The position numbers and the translations under genes are program-made. A model generated the notes under the pieces. The model saw only the letters and a program-made list of their open reading frames with translations. It ran no database searches and was not told where the DNA came from. A DNA stretch of 41,023 nucleotides, from NCBI GenBank assembly GCA_017962495.1, contig JAGCVH010000060.1, forward strand, positions 1 to 41,023, read 5' to 3'. Within the stretch, counting starts at the first letter, position 1, and every line of letters starts with the position of its first letter. This DNA comes from Bacteroidaceae bacterium. GTDB lineage: Bacteria > Bacteroidota > Bacteroidia > Bacteroidales > Bacteroidaceae. This document shows positions 1 to 8,440 of the stretch, piece by piece.

Positions 1-3000
1 CCAAGAATGGTGCTGTTGCCATCGTAGCCGTAGAATCCACCGTCGGCGGCATTGGCAATGGTGTAGTTGCCATTAGCCAGCATGGTGATTGCGAGGGCAA
101 CGGGTGAACCATTGTCCATATAGTCGCCATTGAAGTAGTACTGTGTACCACCGTTATTAACCTGAGATTCCAGCTTGTACTGGCCTTCGGGCATGTCGGT
201 GGGATCGAACTTCACGAACTCGGGATTGGGAATCAGAGAAGCACGTGTGCCCCAATCGTTACCAGCACCCCAGTAGAGTCCGCTGCCCACGTTCTGAACG
301 ATGTACTTGGCATATTCAAGTGTAGGCTGTACACCCAGAGCAATCAATGCCTCCTTGGGATCGAAGTCTGCAGCTTCAATAATGTAGTACTGGTTACCTG
401 GGTCTGCGTTCATCCATGAGTTGATTACATAACCATAAGGATTGTTACCATTGGTATTGAAACCATAGTTTGAACCACCAGCAGTGAAGTATGCGAAGAA
501 GTACGGATCGGTCTTAGCCTCCAGGATGATAGCATCTTCGGTTCCATGAGTGGGCTCGTCAGCCAAAGGACCACGAGAACCATCGTCTGAAACGCTGGGG
601 TCGAACGTCATGAACTTCTTGTCAGCAACACTGTAGAGGTAATAGTGATCCTCGTGGTTGATGATAGCGAACAGGCCAGGCTCAGCATTGGTGAGTGAGC
701 TGTGAGCTGTTGAAGCTACATAGCCGTCCTTTGTGAGCAGAGCACCACGATCGCAACTGATAGTGTATGCCTTATTATTGTTCAGGTCGCTCAATGAGTG
801 AACAACACCCTCCTTGAAGGAACGTACAATCTTGATGGTGCAATCCTCATTGCCGATTGTGCCTTCGGTAGCATAGTCGTAATAAGGAACGCCTGCCAAG
901 TCGGATGGAACGTTAACTTCGCTTCCTGCTTCCTGAACAATAATCTTCTGGCTAACCAATGTGGTGCCGTCAGCTTCATACAGGGCATAGGTCACGTTAA
1001 CGGTCCTAAACGCAGCCTTCAGGGCTTCGTCGATGGCCATAACCTTATCGACATCAAGTGAATAGGTAGGTATGTTTTCCTTAACTACAGCCAATGCCTC
1101 TTCTGCTTCAGGAACGTTGGGCAACATGTAGAACTCAGAGAATGTGAAGAACAGGTGTCCGTTGTTCGTTGCACCGTTGTTAGTACCTGTAATGGTGAAG
1201 CGTACATACTTGTATGCGCTACCGAGGTCGATAACGTCGGAGACGTAGTCAAGAACCGAAGCGTCGGTGGGTAAGCCAGAGTTTATCGTCATCACGTCTG
1301 TGAAACTTGCGCCGTCATTGCTGGCGGAAATAACGATTGACGTCGGGCGGTTGTTGTTATTGTTGTGACGCTTCTTGTAGTAGAACTGGAACTTCTGAGT
1401 AGCTTCAGGCAGTTCAGCCTGCAGATAGTGGTCTTCAGCAGGACCATTGCTCCAGCACGAGTGGAAGTAGCTCTCGTATGTACCATCCAACAGAGCTGCG
1501 ATAGAGCCTTCGCCTTGCTGCACAGCATTACTGGTGTACATAGAAGCATCCTGTACTAGACCCTTGGCAGCCTGAATTGTTGTGACCCAAGTCTGAACTA
1601 GAGCAGCTGCTTCCTCATGTTGTTTAGCAGCTTCGGCATCATATGCATACTCTAACTCCCAGATGTAGTTCATGTCGAAGGAGTATTCAGCAACGGGACC
1701 TTCGTTGACTGTCCAGAATGTCCTTGCGTTCAAAGGCCAACCGCTGTCACCACCAGCGGCATTGGTAGCACGAACGGCATACTTGCCATCCTTCAGGAAG
1801 AATACCTGAGCCTCCCAGTCAGCGCGCTTGCTGGTAGGATCTACAGCGATACGACCATTGGCGAGAACTGGATTACCACCCTGAGGAGGATTGGTGAAGT
1901 AGGATTCAAGCAGGTTGAAACCATACTCGTAAGCAGCACCAGCAATCTTAGAGAACTTATATGCTCCAGCGGAAGCTGCGTCGGCAGTCAGCGTACCATC
2001 AGACTTCAGGTAGTACATTGTCCCACCCACATTGGTCTTGATTCGATAAACGGCACCTGCCTCAATAGAAGCAAGAGCATCGTAATAAGCGGCTTCGTCA
2101 CCTCCCATTTCGGCAATATCCTCTTCCTTTGTGGGATAGAGTTGAATAGTGCTGTTGTAGATGGTAACCAATGCAGCTACTTCGTAAGACTTGCCAGCTT
2201 CTACACCAAACTCAAGTACGAAGTTGTTGCGAAGTACCAAAGCAGTCTCTCCAACAGTGAAGTTGAGGTTAACTTTGGTGGCAACTTCTGCATCCTCTTC
2301 AAACTTAGCAGGCTTAACCGTAACGTACTGGCTAACGTACTTTAAAGGATTTGCAGCCAGGTCAGCAGCATCTACCTCGGTGGGCTTCACCGTATTTCCA
2401 GAAGAAACGGTTTCTACCTCAAATGTGGGGGAAGCGATTTCGGGTAAGCCATTGTAGAGGTATAACTGACCCTGAATGTAACCCTTAATCTTGTCACCAG
2501 CAACGAGTTCGTTAGTACCATAAATCATCATGGCACCAGATGCATCCTGAATGTAGGCGTTGGAACCGTTTACGTAGGTTACCAGAGCGTCAGTGAAGTT
2601 CAGTCGAGAAACAACTCTTGTGCTTGTAGCGGCCTCGTTGGCAGCAGCAAAGGTGTTGTAAACAGGGCCAAAGGTGATGACAACCTTGGCTGTCTCACTC
2701 TTCTCTTCACCCTTCTTGGCATAAGCCTCGATGGTTGTTGTCTCTGTAACGGTGAAAGCAGCCTCGTATTTTTGCTCTTCACCGCCATTCAAGGTGTAGT
2801 AAATGTCTACACCATCCTCGGCTGTAATAGTTACCTCCTGGGCCTCGAATACCGTAGTGGAACCCGGAGTGATGGTGGGTTTCAGCACGGTACCGGCAGC
2901 AGCTTGCTTAAAGAAGATGGGAGCTGTCTGCCCGGAGTTACCATAGCAAGCAAAACGAGGACTCGATGCATTATACTGGAGTTTGCGCTCAGGAGTGCCA

Positions 3001-3386
3001 ACATTGTAGATGTCAGCAGTACCGGCCTCCGTAAATGATACAGTCCACGATGAACTTGCGTCTAGTTCACTAATGGTTTTCAGAGAATTACCAGACGACC
3101 AAGCCAAATAGGCGCCGTCGGCATTCTTAAAACCAAATGAACCGTTTTCGGAGCCTTTCACTACGGTGAGTGGATAGACTCCTGCCGGCGTTGTTGTGTA
3201 ATCTTCAACCTGTCCAATGGTCGTACCGGTAGTGGTTATACCACTCAGTTCTCTGGTTACAGAACCATTGTCCACAGCAAGCACAACAACATCGCCCACT
3301 GCAATTGATGTAGTCTGTTCCCATGCTGCATGAGCAGAGAATAAAGACATCACTGTTGCAATGAGTGAAAGTAGGAACTTTTTCAT
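1..3386 (-). CDS. Large secreted multidomain protein, C-terminus cut by window edge
   Basis: The frame is open from the ATG at 3386 to the left edge, giving 1128 complete codons with no stop. The N-terminus MKKFLLSLIATVMSLFSAHA is a clear signal peptide. At about residues 165-238 there is a chitobiase/hexosaminidase C-terminal-like (CHB_HEX_C) module with 'ITAEDGVDIYYTLNGG'. At about 247-330 an OB-fold-like segment follows ('TDALVTYVNGSNAYIQDASG'). At about 620-730 there is a discoidin (F5/8 type C)-like region ending 'DLGSAYKYVRFTITGT'. The rest holds Prevotella-type 'YYLYSVADKKFM' blocks resembling lectin-like modules. No catalytic domain is visible in the part present, so a surface glycan-binding or adhesive protein, or the N-terminal part of a larger enzyme, are both possible. 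Domain names come from reading motifs, not from a profile search. The gene is monocistronic as far as can be seen and is followed (beyond the window) by unknown sequence. Confidence 0.85.
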   Translation of the reverse strand, partial: MKKFLLSLIATVMSLFSAHAAWEQTTSIAVGDVVVLAVDNGSVTRELSGITTTGTTIGQVEDYTTTPAGVYPLTVVKGSENGSFGFKNADGAYLAWSSGNSLKTISELDASSSWTVSFTEAGTADIYNVGTPERKLQYNASSPRFACYGNSGQTAPIFFKQAAAGTVLKPTITPGSTTVFEAQEVTITAEDGVDIYYTLNGGEEQKYEAAFTVTETTTIEAYAKKGEEKSETAKVVITFGPVYNTFAAANEAATSTRVVSRLNFTDALVTYVNGSNAYIQDASGAMMIYGTNELVAGDKIKGYIQGQLYLYNGLPEIASPTFEVETVSSGNTVKPTEVDAADLAANPLKYVSQYVTVKPAKFEEDAEVATKVNLNFTVGETALVLRNNFVLEFGVEAGKSYEVAALVTIYNSTIQLYPTKEEDIAEMGGDEAAYYDALASIEAGAVYRIKTNVGGTMYYLKSDGTLTADAASAGAYKFSKIAGAAYEYGFNLLESYFTNPPQGGNPVLANGRIAVDPTSKRADWEAQVFFLKDGKYAVRATNAAGGDSGWPLNARTFWTVNEGPVAEYSFDMNYIWELEYAYDAEAAKQHEEAAALVQTWVTTIQAAKGLVQDASMYTSNAVQQGEGSIAALLDGTYESYFHSCWSNGPAEDHYLQAELPEATQKFQFYYKKRHNNNNNRPTSIVISASNDGASFTDVMTINSGLPTDASVLDYVSDVIDLGSAYKYVRFTITGTNNGATNNGHLFFTFSEFYMLPNVPEAEEALAVVKENIPTYSLDVDKVMAIDEALKAAFRTVNVTYALYEADGTTLVSQKIIVQEAGSEVNVPSDLAGVPYYDYATEGTIGNEDCTIKIVRSFKEGVVHSLSDLNNNKAYTISCDRGALLTKDGYVASTAHSSLTNAEPGLFAIINHEDHYYLYSVADKKFMTFDPSVSDDGSRGPLADEPTHGTEDAIILEAKTDPYFFAYFTAGGSNYGFNTNGNNPYGYVINSWMNADPGNQYYIIEAADFDPKEALIALGVQPTLEYAKYIVQNVGSGLYWGAGNDWGTRASLIPNPEFVKFDPTDMPEGQYKLESQVNNGGTQYYFNGDYMDNGSPVALAITMLANGNYTIANAADGGFYGYDGNSTIL

Positions 3387-3438
3387 TGTGTTTTGTTTTA
3401 AGTTAATAATAAGGTTAATTAAATATGTATGTTTGGTG

Positions 3439-3446
3439 CAAATCTA
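3439..3446 (-). promoter_or_regulatory. Probable -7 box for the large secreted protein gene
   Basis: On the minus strand this reads TAGATTTG, which fits the Bacteroidota TAnnTTTG -7 element. It would give a leader of about 45 nt before the ATG at 3386. No good TTTG -33 element is seen at the usual 19-21 nt spacing, so confidence is moderate. The surrounding 3387-3530 is AT-rich and holds no gene. Confidence 0.45.
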
Positions 3447-3530
3447 CTACTTATTATTATAATAAACGCATACAATTTGTGACATATTTGTACGATTTTG
3501 TGCAGTCGCCTTTGTTTAACAATTGACGGC

Positions 3531-4724
3531 CTATTTCACCAATGCCATAGTGTCTTTGGCAATCATCAGTTCTTCGTCAGTGGGGATAACGCAGACGGTC
3601 ACTTTGCTATCTTCGGACGAGATGATGGCCTCTTTGGCACGGATGGCATGATTCTTTTCGGGGTCGACTTTCACACCCATGAATTCCAGACCCTTGGTGG
3701 CACCTTCGCGTACTTCCCATTGGTTTTCGCCAGCGCCTCCAGTGAACAGAATGACATCTACACCACCCATAGCCGCAGCATACTGGGCAATATATTTCTT
3801 GATGCGATAGGTGTACATCTCCTTAGCAAGGCGTGCGCGGTCGTTGCCTTCTTCTATACCTTTCAGGATGTCGCGGAAGTCACTGCTTCCTCCGCTTACT
3901 CCAGCCAGTCCGCTTTGCTTGTTCAGCAGGTTGGAGATGCCTTTGGTGTCAAGATTCAGTTTGTCCATGAGGAAGGTGACAGCCCCAGCATCAATGTCGC
4001 CACTGCGGGTTCCCATCATCAGTCCTTCCAGAGGTGTCAGACCCATGGAGGTGTCAACACATTTCCCATTCTTCACAGCGGCTATGCTGGCGCCATTGCC
4101 CACATGGCAGGTAATGATGCGACTACTTTCTGGCTTGATGCCCAGATATTCGCAAACGCGCTGACTGACGTAGCGGTGACTTGTTCCGTGGAAACCATAT
4201 CGGCGTACCCCATATTGTTTGTACAATTCATAGGGAAGTGCATACATATAAGCGTAGTCGGGCATCGTCTGGTGGAAAGCGGTGTCAAAAACGCCAACTT
4301 GTGGAATCTCTGGCAACAATGCTTTCACGGCGTTCACACCTTTGATGTTGGCAGGGTTGTGCAGAGGTGCCAAATCGTTACATTCGGCAAAGGCTTTCAT
4401 TACCTCCGGTGTGAGGATGACGCTCTTGTTGAACTTCTCGCCTCCATGCACCATGCGATGGCCTACAGCATCCAGTTCTTCGAGATTCTTAAGCACGGCG
4501 TGGTCTCCTGTAGTCAGCACTTCAAAGATAAACTGAACGCCTGCGGTATGTTCCTCGATGGGTCGGTTGATTTGATACTTTTCGCCCTTGAACTTGTATT
4601 TGATGAAAGAGTCGGGTAAACCTATCTTTTCAATTCCGCCACTAATGATGACGCTTTGGTCATCCATGTTATACAATGCGTATTTGATACTACTGCTTCC
4701 GCAATTCAATACTAAAATTTTCAT
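3531..4724 (-). CDS. ackA: Acetate kinase
   Basis: AckA interconverts acetyl phosphate + ADP and acetate + ATP in the cytoplasm; it is the ATP-yielding last step of acetate fermentation. The 397-residue product has the family's usual length. It starts MKILVLNCGSSSIKYALYN, the ASKHA-fold phosphate-1 motif with the conserved Asn and Ser. Further motifs are 'VGHRMVHGGEKF', 'RRYGFHGTSHRYVS', 'LEGLMMGTRSGDIDAG' and the adenosine-binding 'FTGGAGENQ'. It lies 116 nt downstream of pta on the same strand, the usual pta-ackA order. The gap holds a G-rich dispersed repeat. Annotation is firm. Confidence 0.97.
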   Translation of the reverse strand: MKILVLNCGSSSIKYALYNMDDQSVIISGGIEKIGLPDSFIKYKFKGEKYQINRPIEEHTAGVQFIFEVLTTGDHAVLKNLEELDAVGHRMVHGGEKFNKSVILTPEVMKAFAECNDLAPLHNPANIKGVNAVKALLPEIPQVGVFDTAFHQTMPDYAYMYALPYELYKQYGVRRYGFHGTSHRYVSQRVCEYLGIKPESSRIITCHVGNGASIAAVKNGKCVDTSMGLTPLEGLMMGTRSGDIDAGAVTFLMDKLNLDTKGISNLLNKQSGLAGVSGGSSDFRDILKGIEEGNDRARLAKEMYTYRIKKYIAQYAAAMGGVDVILFTGGAGENQWEVREGATKGLEFMGVKVDPEKNHAIRAKEAIISSEDSKVTVCVIPTDEELMIAKDTMALVK

Positions 4725-4732
4725 AATTCAGA

Positions 4733-4798
4733 CCCCCTCCCTGAGCTCCCCTTATTTGGAGGGGAACGGTTTCCTTAAAGGGAGTTATAGGGGCAATT
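4733..4798. repeat. G-rich dispersed repeat between pta and ackA
   Basis: The plus strand reads roughly GACCCCCTCCCTGAGCTCCCC, TTATTT, GGAGGGGAACGG, then CCTTAAAGGGAG and TATAGGGGC. It consists of two nested CCTCC/GGAGG inverted pairs. The same pattern recurs at 18602-18660, 18683-18720, 19109-19165 and 19212-19250, and in coding sequence at 15052-15082, 15594-15632, 40106-40154, 40465-40513 and 40825-40924. It could fold as a hairpin in the pta-ackA transcript. Its function is unknown. Confidence 0.7.
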
Positions 4799-4840
4799 CT
4801 TTAGTTTTTTATTGTTATTAATGTTTGTTTTTTCTGCCTC

Positions 4841-5848
4841 TTATTTTGCATCCATAGCCTGGCAGGCAGTGATAGCAACCATCTTGTAGATGTCATCAAC
4901 CGAGCAACCGCGACTGAGGTCGTTGACAGGGCGAGCTATACCTTGCAGGATGGGGCCAATAGCGTCGGCATTGCCCAGTCGTTGCACCAGTTTGTAACCG
5001 ATGTTACCCACTTCCAGATTGGGGAAGACGAGCACGTTGGCATGTCCAGCAATCTCACTGCCAGGAGCCTTCTTCTCGCCAACTGATGGCACAAGTGCTG
5101 CATCCGCCTGCAGTTCTCCGTCAATCTTCAGTTCGGGGCTTAGTTCCTTGGCCAGTCGTGTGGCTTCCACCACCTTGTCCACAACCTCGTGTTTGGCACT
5201 GCCCTTTGTTGAGAAGGAAAGCATGGCTACGCGAGGATCTTCGAAACCTGCAACGCTCTTGGCAGTCTGTGCCGTACATACAGCAATTTGAGCCAGTTGT
5301 GCAGCATCGGGCATTGGCGTAACTGCCACGTCGCCTACGACCAGCACACCGTCTTCGCCATATTGCGGTGTCTTGGTGATGAGCAGCATTGCACCGCTGA
5401 CACAAGTGATTCCAGGTGCGCACTTGATGATCTGCAGGGCGGGGCGCAAGGTGTCGCCTGTCGTACTGAGAGCACCGCTGATTTGTCCGTCAGCATCGCC
5501 GCTCTTGATGATGAGGCATCCGAAATACAAGGGGTCGAGAACTTTCTTCCAAGCCTCCTGCTGTGTCATTCCTTTCGCCTTCCGTAATTCGTAGAGCAGG
5601 GCGGCATACTCGTTGGTCTTCTCACTGGTCTTCGGGTCGATGATTGTTGCCCCCTCGATGTGTGTCAAGTTCAGTTCCTTGGCACGTGCCAGAATCTCCT
5701 CTCGGTTTCCGATAAGGATGATTTCGGCCAATTGGTCTGCTACAGCGCGGTCGGCGGCAGTCAGTGTGCGTTCTTCCAGTGATTCCGGTAGCACGATACG
5801 CTGGCGGTTGCTTTGTGCGCGAGCAATGATTTTTTCGATTAAGGTCAT
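4841..5848 (-). CDS. pta: Phosphate acetyltransferase
   Basis: Pta converts acetyl-CoA and phosphate to acetyl phosphate and CoA, feeding AckA. The 335-residue product is the short, single-domain PTA_PTB form, without the N-terminal DRTGG/CobB-like part of the long enterobacterial enzyme. It begins MTLIEKIIARAQSNRQRIVL. It has the conserved 'SGALSTTGDTLRPALQIIK' region, 'DGELQADAALVP' and the C-terminal 'LQGIARPVNDLSRGCSVDD' block typical of PTA. It is followed by ackA on the same strand. Only 51 nt, all short tandem repeat, separate it from cdaA upstream, so read-through from the folP-cdaA promoter is likely. Confidence 0.97.
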   Translation of the reverse strand: MTLIEKIIARAQSNRQRIVLPESLEERTLTAADRAVADQLAEIILIGNREEILARAKELNLTHIEGATIIDPKTSEKTNEYAALLYELRKAKGMTQQEAWKKVLDPLYFGCLIIKSGDADGQISGALSTTGDTLRPALQIIKCAPGITCVSGAMLLITKTPQYGEDGVLVVGDVAVTPMPDAAQLAQIAVCTAQTAKSVAGFEDPRVAMLSFSTKGSAKHEVVDKVVEATRLAKELSPELKIDGELQADAALVPSVGEKKAPGSEIAGHANVLVFPNLEVGNIGYKLVQRLGNADAIGPILQGIARPVNDLSRGCSVDDIYKMVAITACQAMDAK

Positions 5849-5901
5849 AGTGTTATGTTTTATGTTTTATGTCAAATGTCAAGTGTCAAATGTTAAATGT
5901 T
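5849..5901. repeat. Short A/T-rich tandem repeat between cdaA and pta
   Basis: The whole cdaA-pta spacer is built from degenerate 7-8-nt units: ATGTTTT twice, then ATGTCAA, GTGTCAA and ATGTTAA variants. This is the same kind of low-complexity unit as at 15407-15442 (inside lpd), 34000-34028 (leuC-leuD), 9832-9862 and 37277-37305. No promoter box is obvious inside it. Confidence 0.7.
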
Positions 5902-6685
5902 AAAACCTTCCCTTTAGCAGAATGATTTCCAGCTCTTCGGCAGTGAGGTGGCTTCGGAACTGGTCGCTGTATGCAGCAGTTATGTTTCCCGTCTCTTCGC
6001 TGACGATGATGGCGAGAGCATCGGTGTCTGAAGTGATGCCTTTACCTGCACGGTGGCGCAGTCCGAATTCCTTGGGGATGTCCAGGTCGTGGGAGATGGG
6101 CAGGATGCAAGCAGCAGCTGTAATCTTTCCTTCCGAAATTATCATGGCACCATCGTGAAGCGGACTGTTCTTGAAGAAGATGTTTTCAATCAATCGTTGT
6201 GTGATGCGAGCGTTGATGGTCTCTCCCGATCGTATGGCTTCAGTCAGAGGCATATCGTTCTCCATGACAATCAGTGCTCCAATGTGCTGCTTACTCATGT
6301 TCAGACAGGCCATTACGATGGGGAAGATGACCTCGCGGTCATTGCGGTATTCGTTGTCCTTGCGTCTCTTCCTGTCACTTCGGAACAGTCGCACAAACTT
6401 ACTGGCTTTCTCGTGTGCTCCCAGGTCGTAAAAGAAATGCCGTATGTCTTCTTGGAACAGGATGATAAGGGCGATTGCACCCACGTTGACCAACTGATTC
6501 AGGATGCCTCCCAGCAGCTTCATGTCGAGCACTTTGGAAACGATGATCCAGAAGCTGACAAAGATGAGCACGCCATAGAAGATGTTGACGGAGCGAGAAC
6601 GCTTCATCACCTTGTAGCAGTAGTAGAGGATGACCGCCACAAGCAGTATGTCTATTGCATCTTTTATTCCGAAATTGAAGAACAC
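5900..6685 (-). CDS. cdaA: Diadenylate cyclase, membrane-bound CdaA type
   Basis: CdaA makes the second messenger c-di-AMP from two ATP at the inner membrane. The 261-residue product has three N-terminal hydrophobic segments (about 9-25, 34-50 and 58-78), then a DAC (DisA_N) domain. The two catalytic signatures are present: 'LHDGAMII' (about residue 178) and 'LRHRAGKGITSDTDALAIIV' (about residue 210). Length and layout match the CdaA/YbbP family. It starts 24 nt after the folP stop on the same strand; folP-cdaA adjacency is common in Bacteroidota. There is no CdaR gene beside it, as expected outside Firmicutes. It probably affects osmotic and cell-wall homeostasis. Confidence 0.95.
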   Translation of the reverse strand: MFFNFGIKDAIDILLVAVILYYCYKVMKRSRSVNIFYGVLIFVSFWIIVSKVLDMKLLGGILNQLVNVGAIALIILFQEDIRHFFYDLGAHEKASKFVRLFRSDRKRRKDNEYRNDREVIFPIVMACLNMSKQHIGALIVMENDMPLTEAIRSGETINARITQRLIENIFFKNSPLHDGAMIISEGKITAAACILPISHDLDIPKEFGLRHRAGKGITSDTDALAIIVSEETGNITAAYSDQFRSHLTAEELEIILLKGRF

Positions 6686-6709
6686 GGCTTGTTAGTTAAT
6701 AATTACGAT

Positions 6710-7516
6710 TTACGAGTTGGGAAAACTCACTTTGTCCACTATTTTAATTGTCTCAACAGCTTCTTTCACGTCATGTACCCGCAGTATGTCGGCTCCACTC
6801 CGGAGGGCGATAGTGTGCAACACCGTGGTGCCGTTGAGGGCATTGTCGGGTGTGCATTCCAGCAGTCGGTATATCATGCTCTTCCTCGACACTCCCACCA
6901 ACAACGGAAGTCCCAGAGCCTTGTAAGCCTCCAGCTGGCCCATTATCTGATAGTTCTCGTCCAATGTCTTGCCAAAACCGAAGCCTGGGTCGATGATGAT
7001 GTCGCACTGTCCCATCTCTCGGAGGCGTGAAATCGACTCGACCAGGGTGAGCGGTAAGGCCGTTGAGCCCACGTTGGTGAGTACATAGGGGAGGCCCATT
7101 CTGCTTACTGTGGAGAACATTTCAGGGTCACTGCCTCCCGTCACGTCGTTAACGATGAAGGGACCAAACTCTCCAGCAATCCTTTCCACTACCGAAGCAC
7201 GGAAGGTGTCAACCGAAAGCACCGCGTCCGGCACTTCCTGCTTGACTACGTCCAGCGCTTGACGCAGTCGGCGCAACTCCTCTTCCTCGCTCACTTCCGA
7301 GGCTCCAGGGCGTGTGCTGTAGGCACCTATGTCGACGATTGCGGCACCTTCTTCCACTATCTGCCTCGCACGTACAGCAATGTCCTCTCGCGTCTGTTTC
7401 CGGCTGTCGGCAAAGAACGAGTCGGGAGTCGCATTTAGGATTCCCATCACGAGTAGCTTTGTCCATTCCAGAAGCCGACCACCGATGTTCATAGAGTATG
7501 TTGCGTCGTTCTTCAT
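6710..7516 (-). CDS. folP: Dihydropteroate synthase
   Basis: FolP condenses p-aminobenzoate with 6-hydroxymethyl-dihydropterin diphosphate in folate synthesis; it is the target of sulfonamides. Conserved motifs are 'MGILNATPDSFF', 'DIGAYSTRPGA', 'DPGFGFGKTLDENY' and 'VGVSRKSMI', in the right order for a TIM-barrel DHPS. A longer frame reaches an ATG at 7600, but the 28 extra residues are unlike the family. A TAACTTTG promoter box at 7567-7574 would place the transcript start near 7560, downstream of that ATG. The start at 7516 (MKNDATYSMNIGG, 268 residues) is therefore preferred; 7492 is possible. cdaA follows after 24 nt. Confidence 0.94.
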   Translation of the reverse strand: MKNDATYSMNIGGRLLEWTKLLVMGILNATPDSFFADSRKQTREDIAVRARQIVEEGAAIVDIGAYSTRPGASEVSEEEELRRLRQALDVVKQEVPDAVLSVDTFRASVVERIAGEFGPFIVNDVTGGSDPEMFSTVSRMGLPYVLTNVGSTALPLTLVESISRLREMGQCDIIIDPGFGFGKTLDENYQIMGQLEAYKALGLPLLVGVSRKSMIYRLLECTPDNALNGTTVLHTIALRSGADILRVHDVKEAVETIKIVDKVSFPNS

Positions 7517-7566
7517 GTTTTGTGCGTATGCGCCCTTGCATGCGCCCCTATCAAATAATTGACAGA

Positions 7567-7602
7567 CAAAGTTAGGAAAAAATTGTGGAATGATGCACAA
7601 AA
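7567..7602 (-). promoter_or_regulatory. Promoter for folP-cdaA(-pta-ackA)
   Basis: On the minus strand TAACTTTG (7574-7567) fits the TAnnTTTG -7 box. A TTTTG (7602-7598) upstream may be the -33 element, at 23 nt rather than the usual 19-21. The predicted transcript start near 7560 gives a leader of about 45 nt and excludes the ATG at 7600 as the folP start. Confidence 0.5.
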
Positions 7603-8030
7603 GCAGAGTTTTTTTTATAAAAAATCGACAGAGAGGTTCTTTAGGCTGGCTCGTTGGGCGCCTACGAGCCGATGATGTGCTTTTCCAGTCGCTTTTGTCT
7701 GGTGAAGTTTGCTCGACAGCGGTCGGTGCATTGCAAGGCGTTTCCTTCTTTAATGAAAATATGTCAAAGAACGTGCTATATCTATTCGGCTATTAATGCC
7801 GTCTTGTCGTATGCTTGTACGCGCCGTCTCGTAAACTTGTACGATGCCCCTCGAATGACCATTCACGAACAAGCAAGGTCTCGAGCGAAGCGAGTAGAGA
7901 ATGGAATGCCGGCTTTTCATTCTCGCCAGAGGCTTCTACCCCTCAACCTTATTGCAAAGATACAACATTCCTATTGCGGTGCACGAATTTTGGGACAACT
8001 TTTTTCATCATTTTCTTTATTTTTTTTCTT
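7603..8030. other. Non-coding stretch with small hairpins, left half of the folP-murF gap
   Basis: No gene could be supported; the open frames here (for example 7654-8082 plus) have no family motif and run into poly-T. Small stems are visible: GGCTCGT 7648-7654 with ACGAGCC 7664-7670; CTCG 7880-7883 with CGAG 7891-7894; GAGAATG 7897-7903 with CATTCTC 7918-7924. The stretch is GC-richer than the AT-rich sequence that follows at 7950-8400. Confidence 0.4.
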
Positions 8031-8181
8031 GTTACACTTGTTACAGTGTTACAGTTCTCCAAACACATTTTCTTTGACTTAGATTGATGCTTATATTTAG
8101 ATATTTATATATATAAATATAAAATTTACTTTTGACATTTGCATTACCAATTTTGGAACTGTAACACTGTAACACTGTAAC
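8031..8181. repeat. Long inverted repeat of 8-nt GTTACAGT units
   Basis: The left arm (8031-8063) is GTTACACTT-GTTACAGT-GTTACAG-TTCTCCAAA. The right arm (8151-8181) is TTTTGGAACT-GTAACACT-GTAACACT-GTAAC. The reverse complement of the right arm matches the left arm except for small insertions. The spacer of about 87 nt is very AT-rich. Each arm contains 2-3 direct 8-nt units. The architecture matches the element at 21596-21777. A perfect simple terminator would not need such long arms or such a spacer. Confidence 0.85.
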
Positions 8182-8410
8182 GCAGGTTGTGTCTTTTCCT
8201 GATTTTGGTTCTTTGTTAAATTAAACGATTTTTTTTCAAAAAGTGCCCATTTCATCGAAGAAAATCGATGTTTTGGGTGACTCCGTGACGAGTTTTATAC
8301 GCCGAATCCTATGAAACCATTATTTCTTTTCCGCTCGTTTAGTCGGACGGAATCGTGTTAAAAACACTAAATATTCTTCATGCGCGAGCGCAGATGTGAA
8401 AAAATTAATG

Positions 8411-8418
8411 TATATTTG
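8411..8418 (+). promoter_or_regulatory. murF: -7 promoter box for murF
   Basis: TATATTTG fits TAnnTTTG. It places the transcript start at about 8425, about 15 nt before the ATG at 8441, and after the alternative upstream ATG at 8396. The -33 region is weak. Confidence 0.5.
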
Positions 8419-8440
8419 TGCCGTTATTTTGGTGAAATTG

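Noticed and set aside
3498-4619. 373-codon plus-strand ORF
   Set aside because: It lies antisense to ackA, has no family motif, and its length follows from the codon bias of the real gene.
6053-7030. 325-codon plus-strand ORF
   Set aside because: Spans cdaA and folP on the opposite strand; composition is typical of a shadow frame.
7654-8082. Possible 142-residue protein in the folP-murF gap
   Set aside because: No motif, translation of poly-T as a Phe/Leu run, and overlap with the inverted repeat arm.
8031-8181. Ordinary terminator
   Set aside because: The arms are over 30 nt with internal direct repeats and an 87-nt core, and no gene ends close enough to need it.
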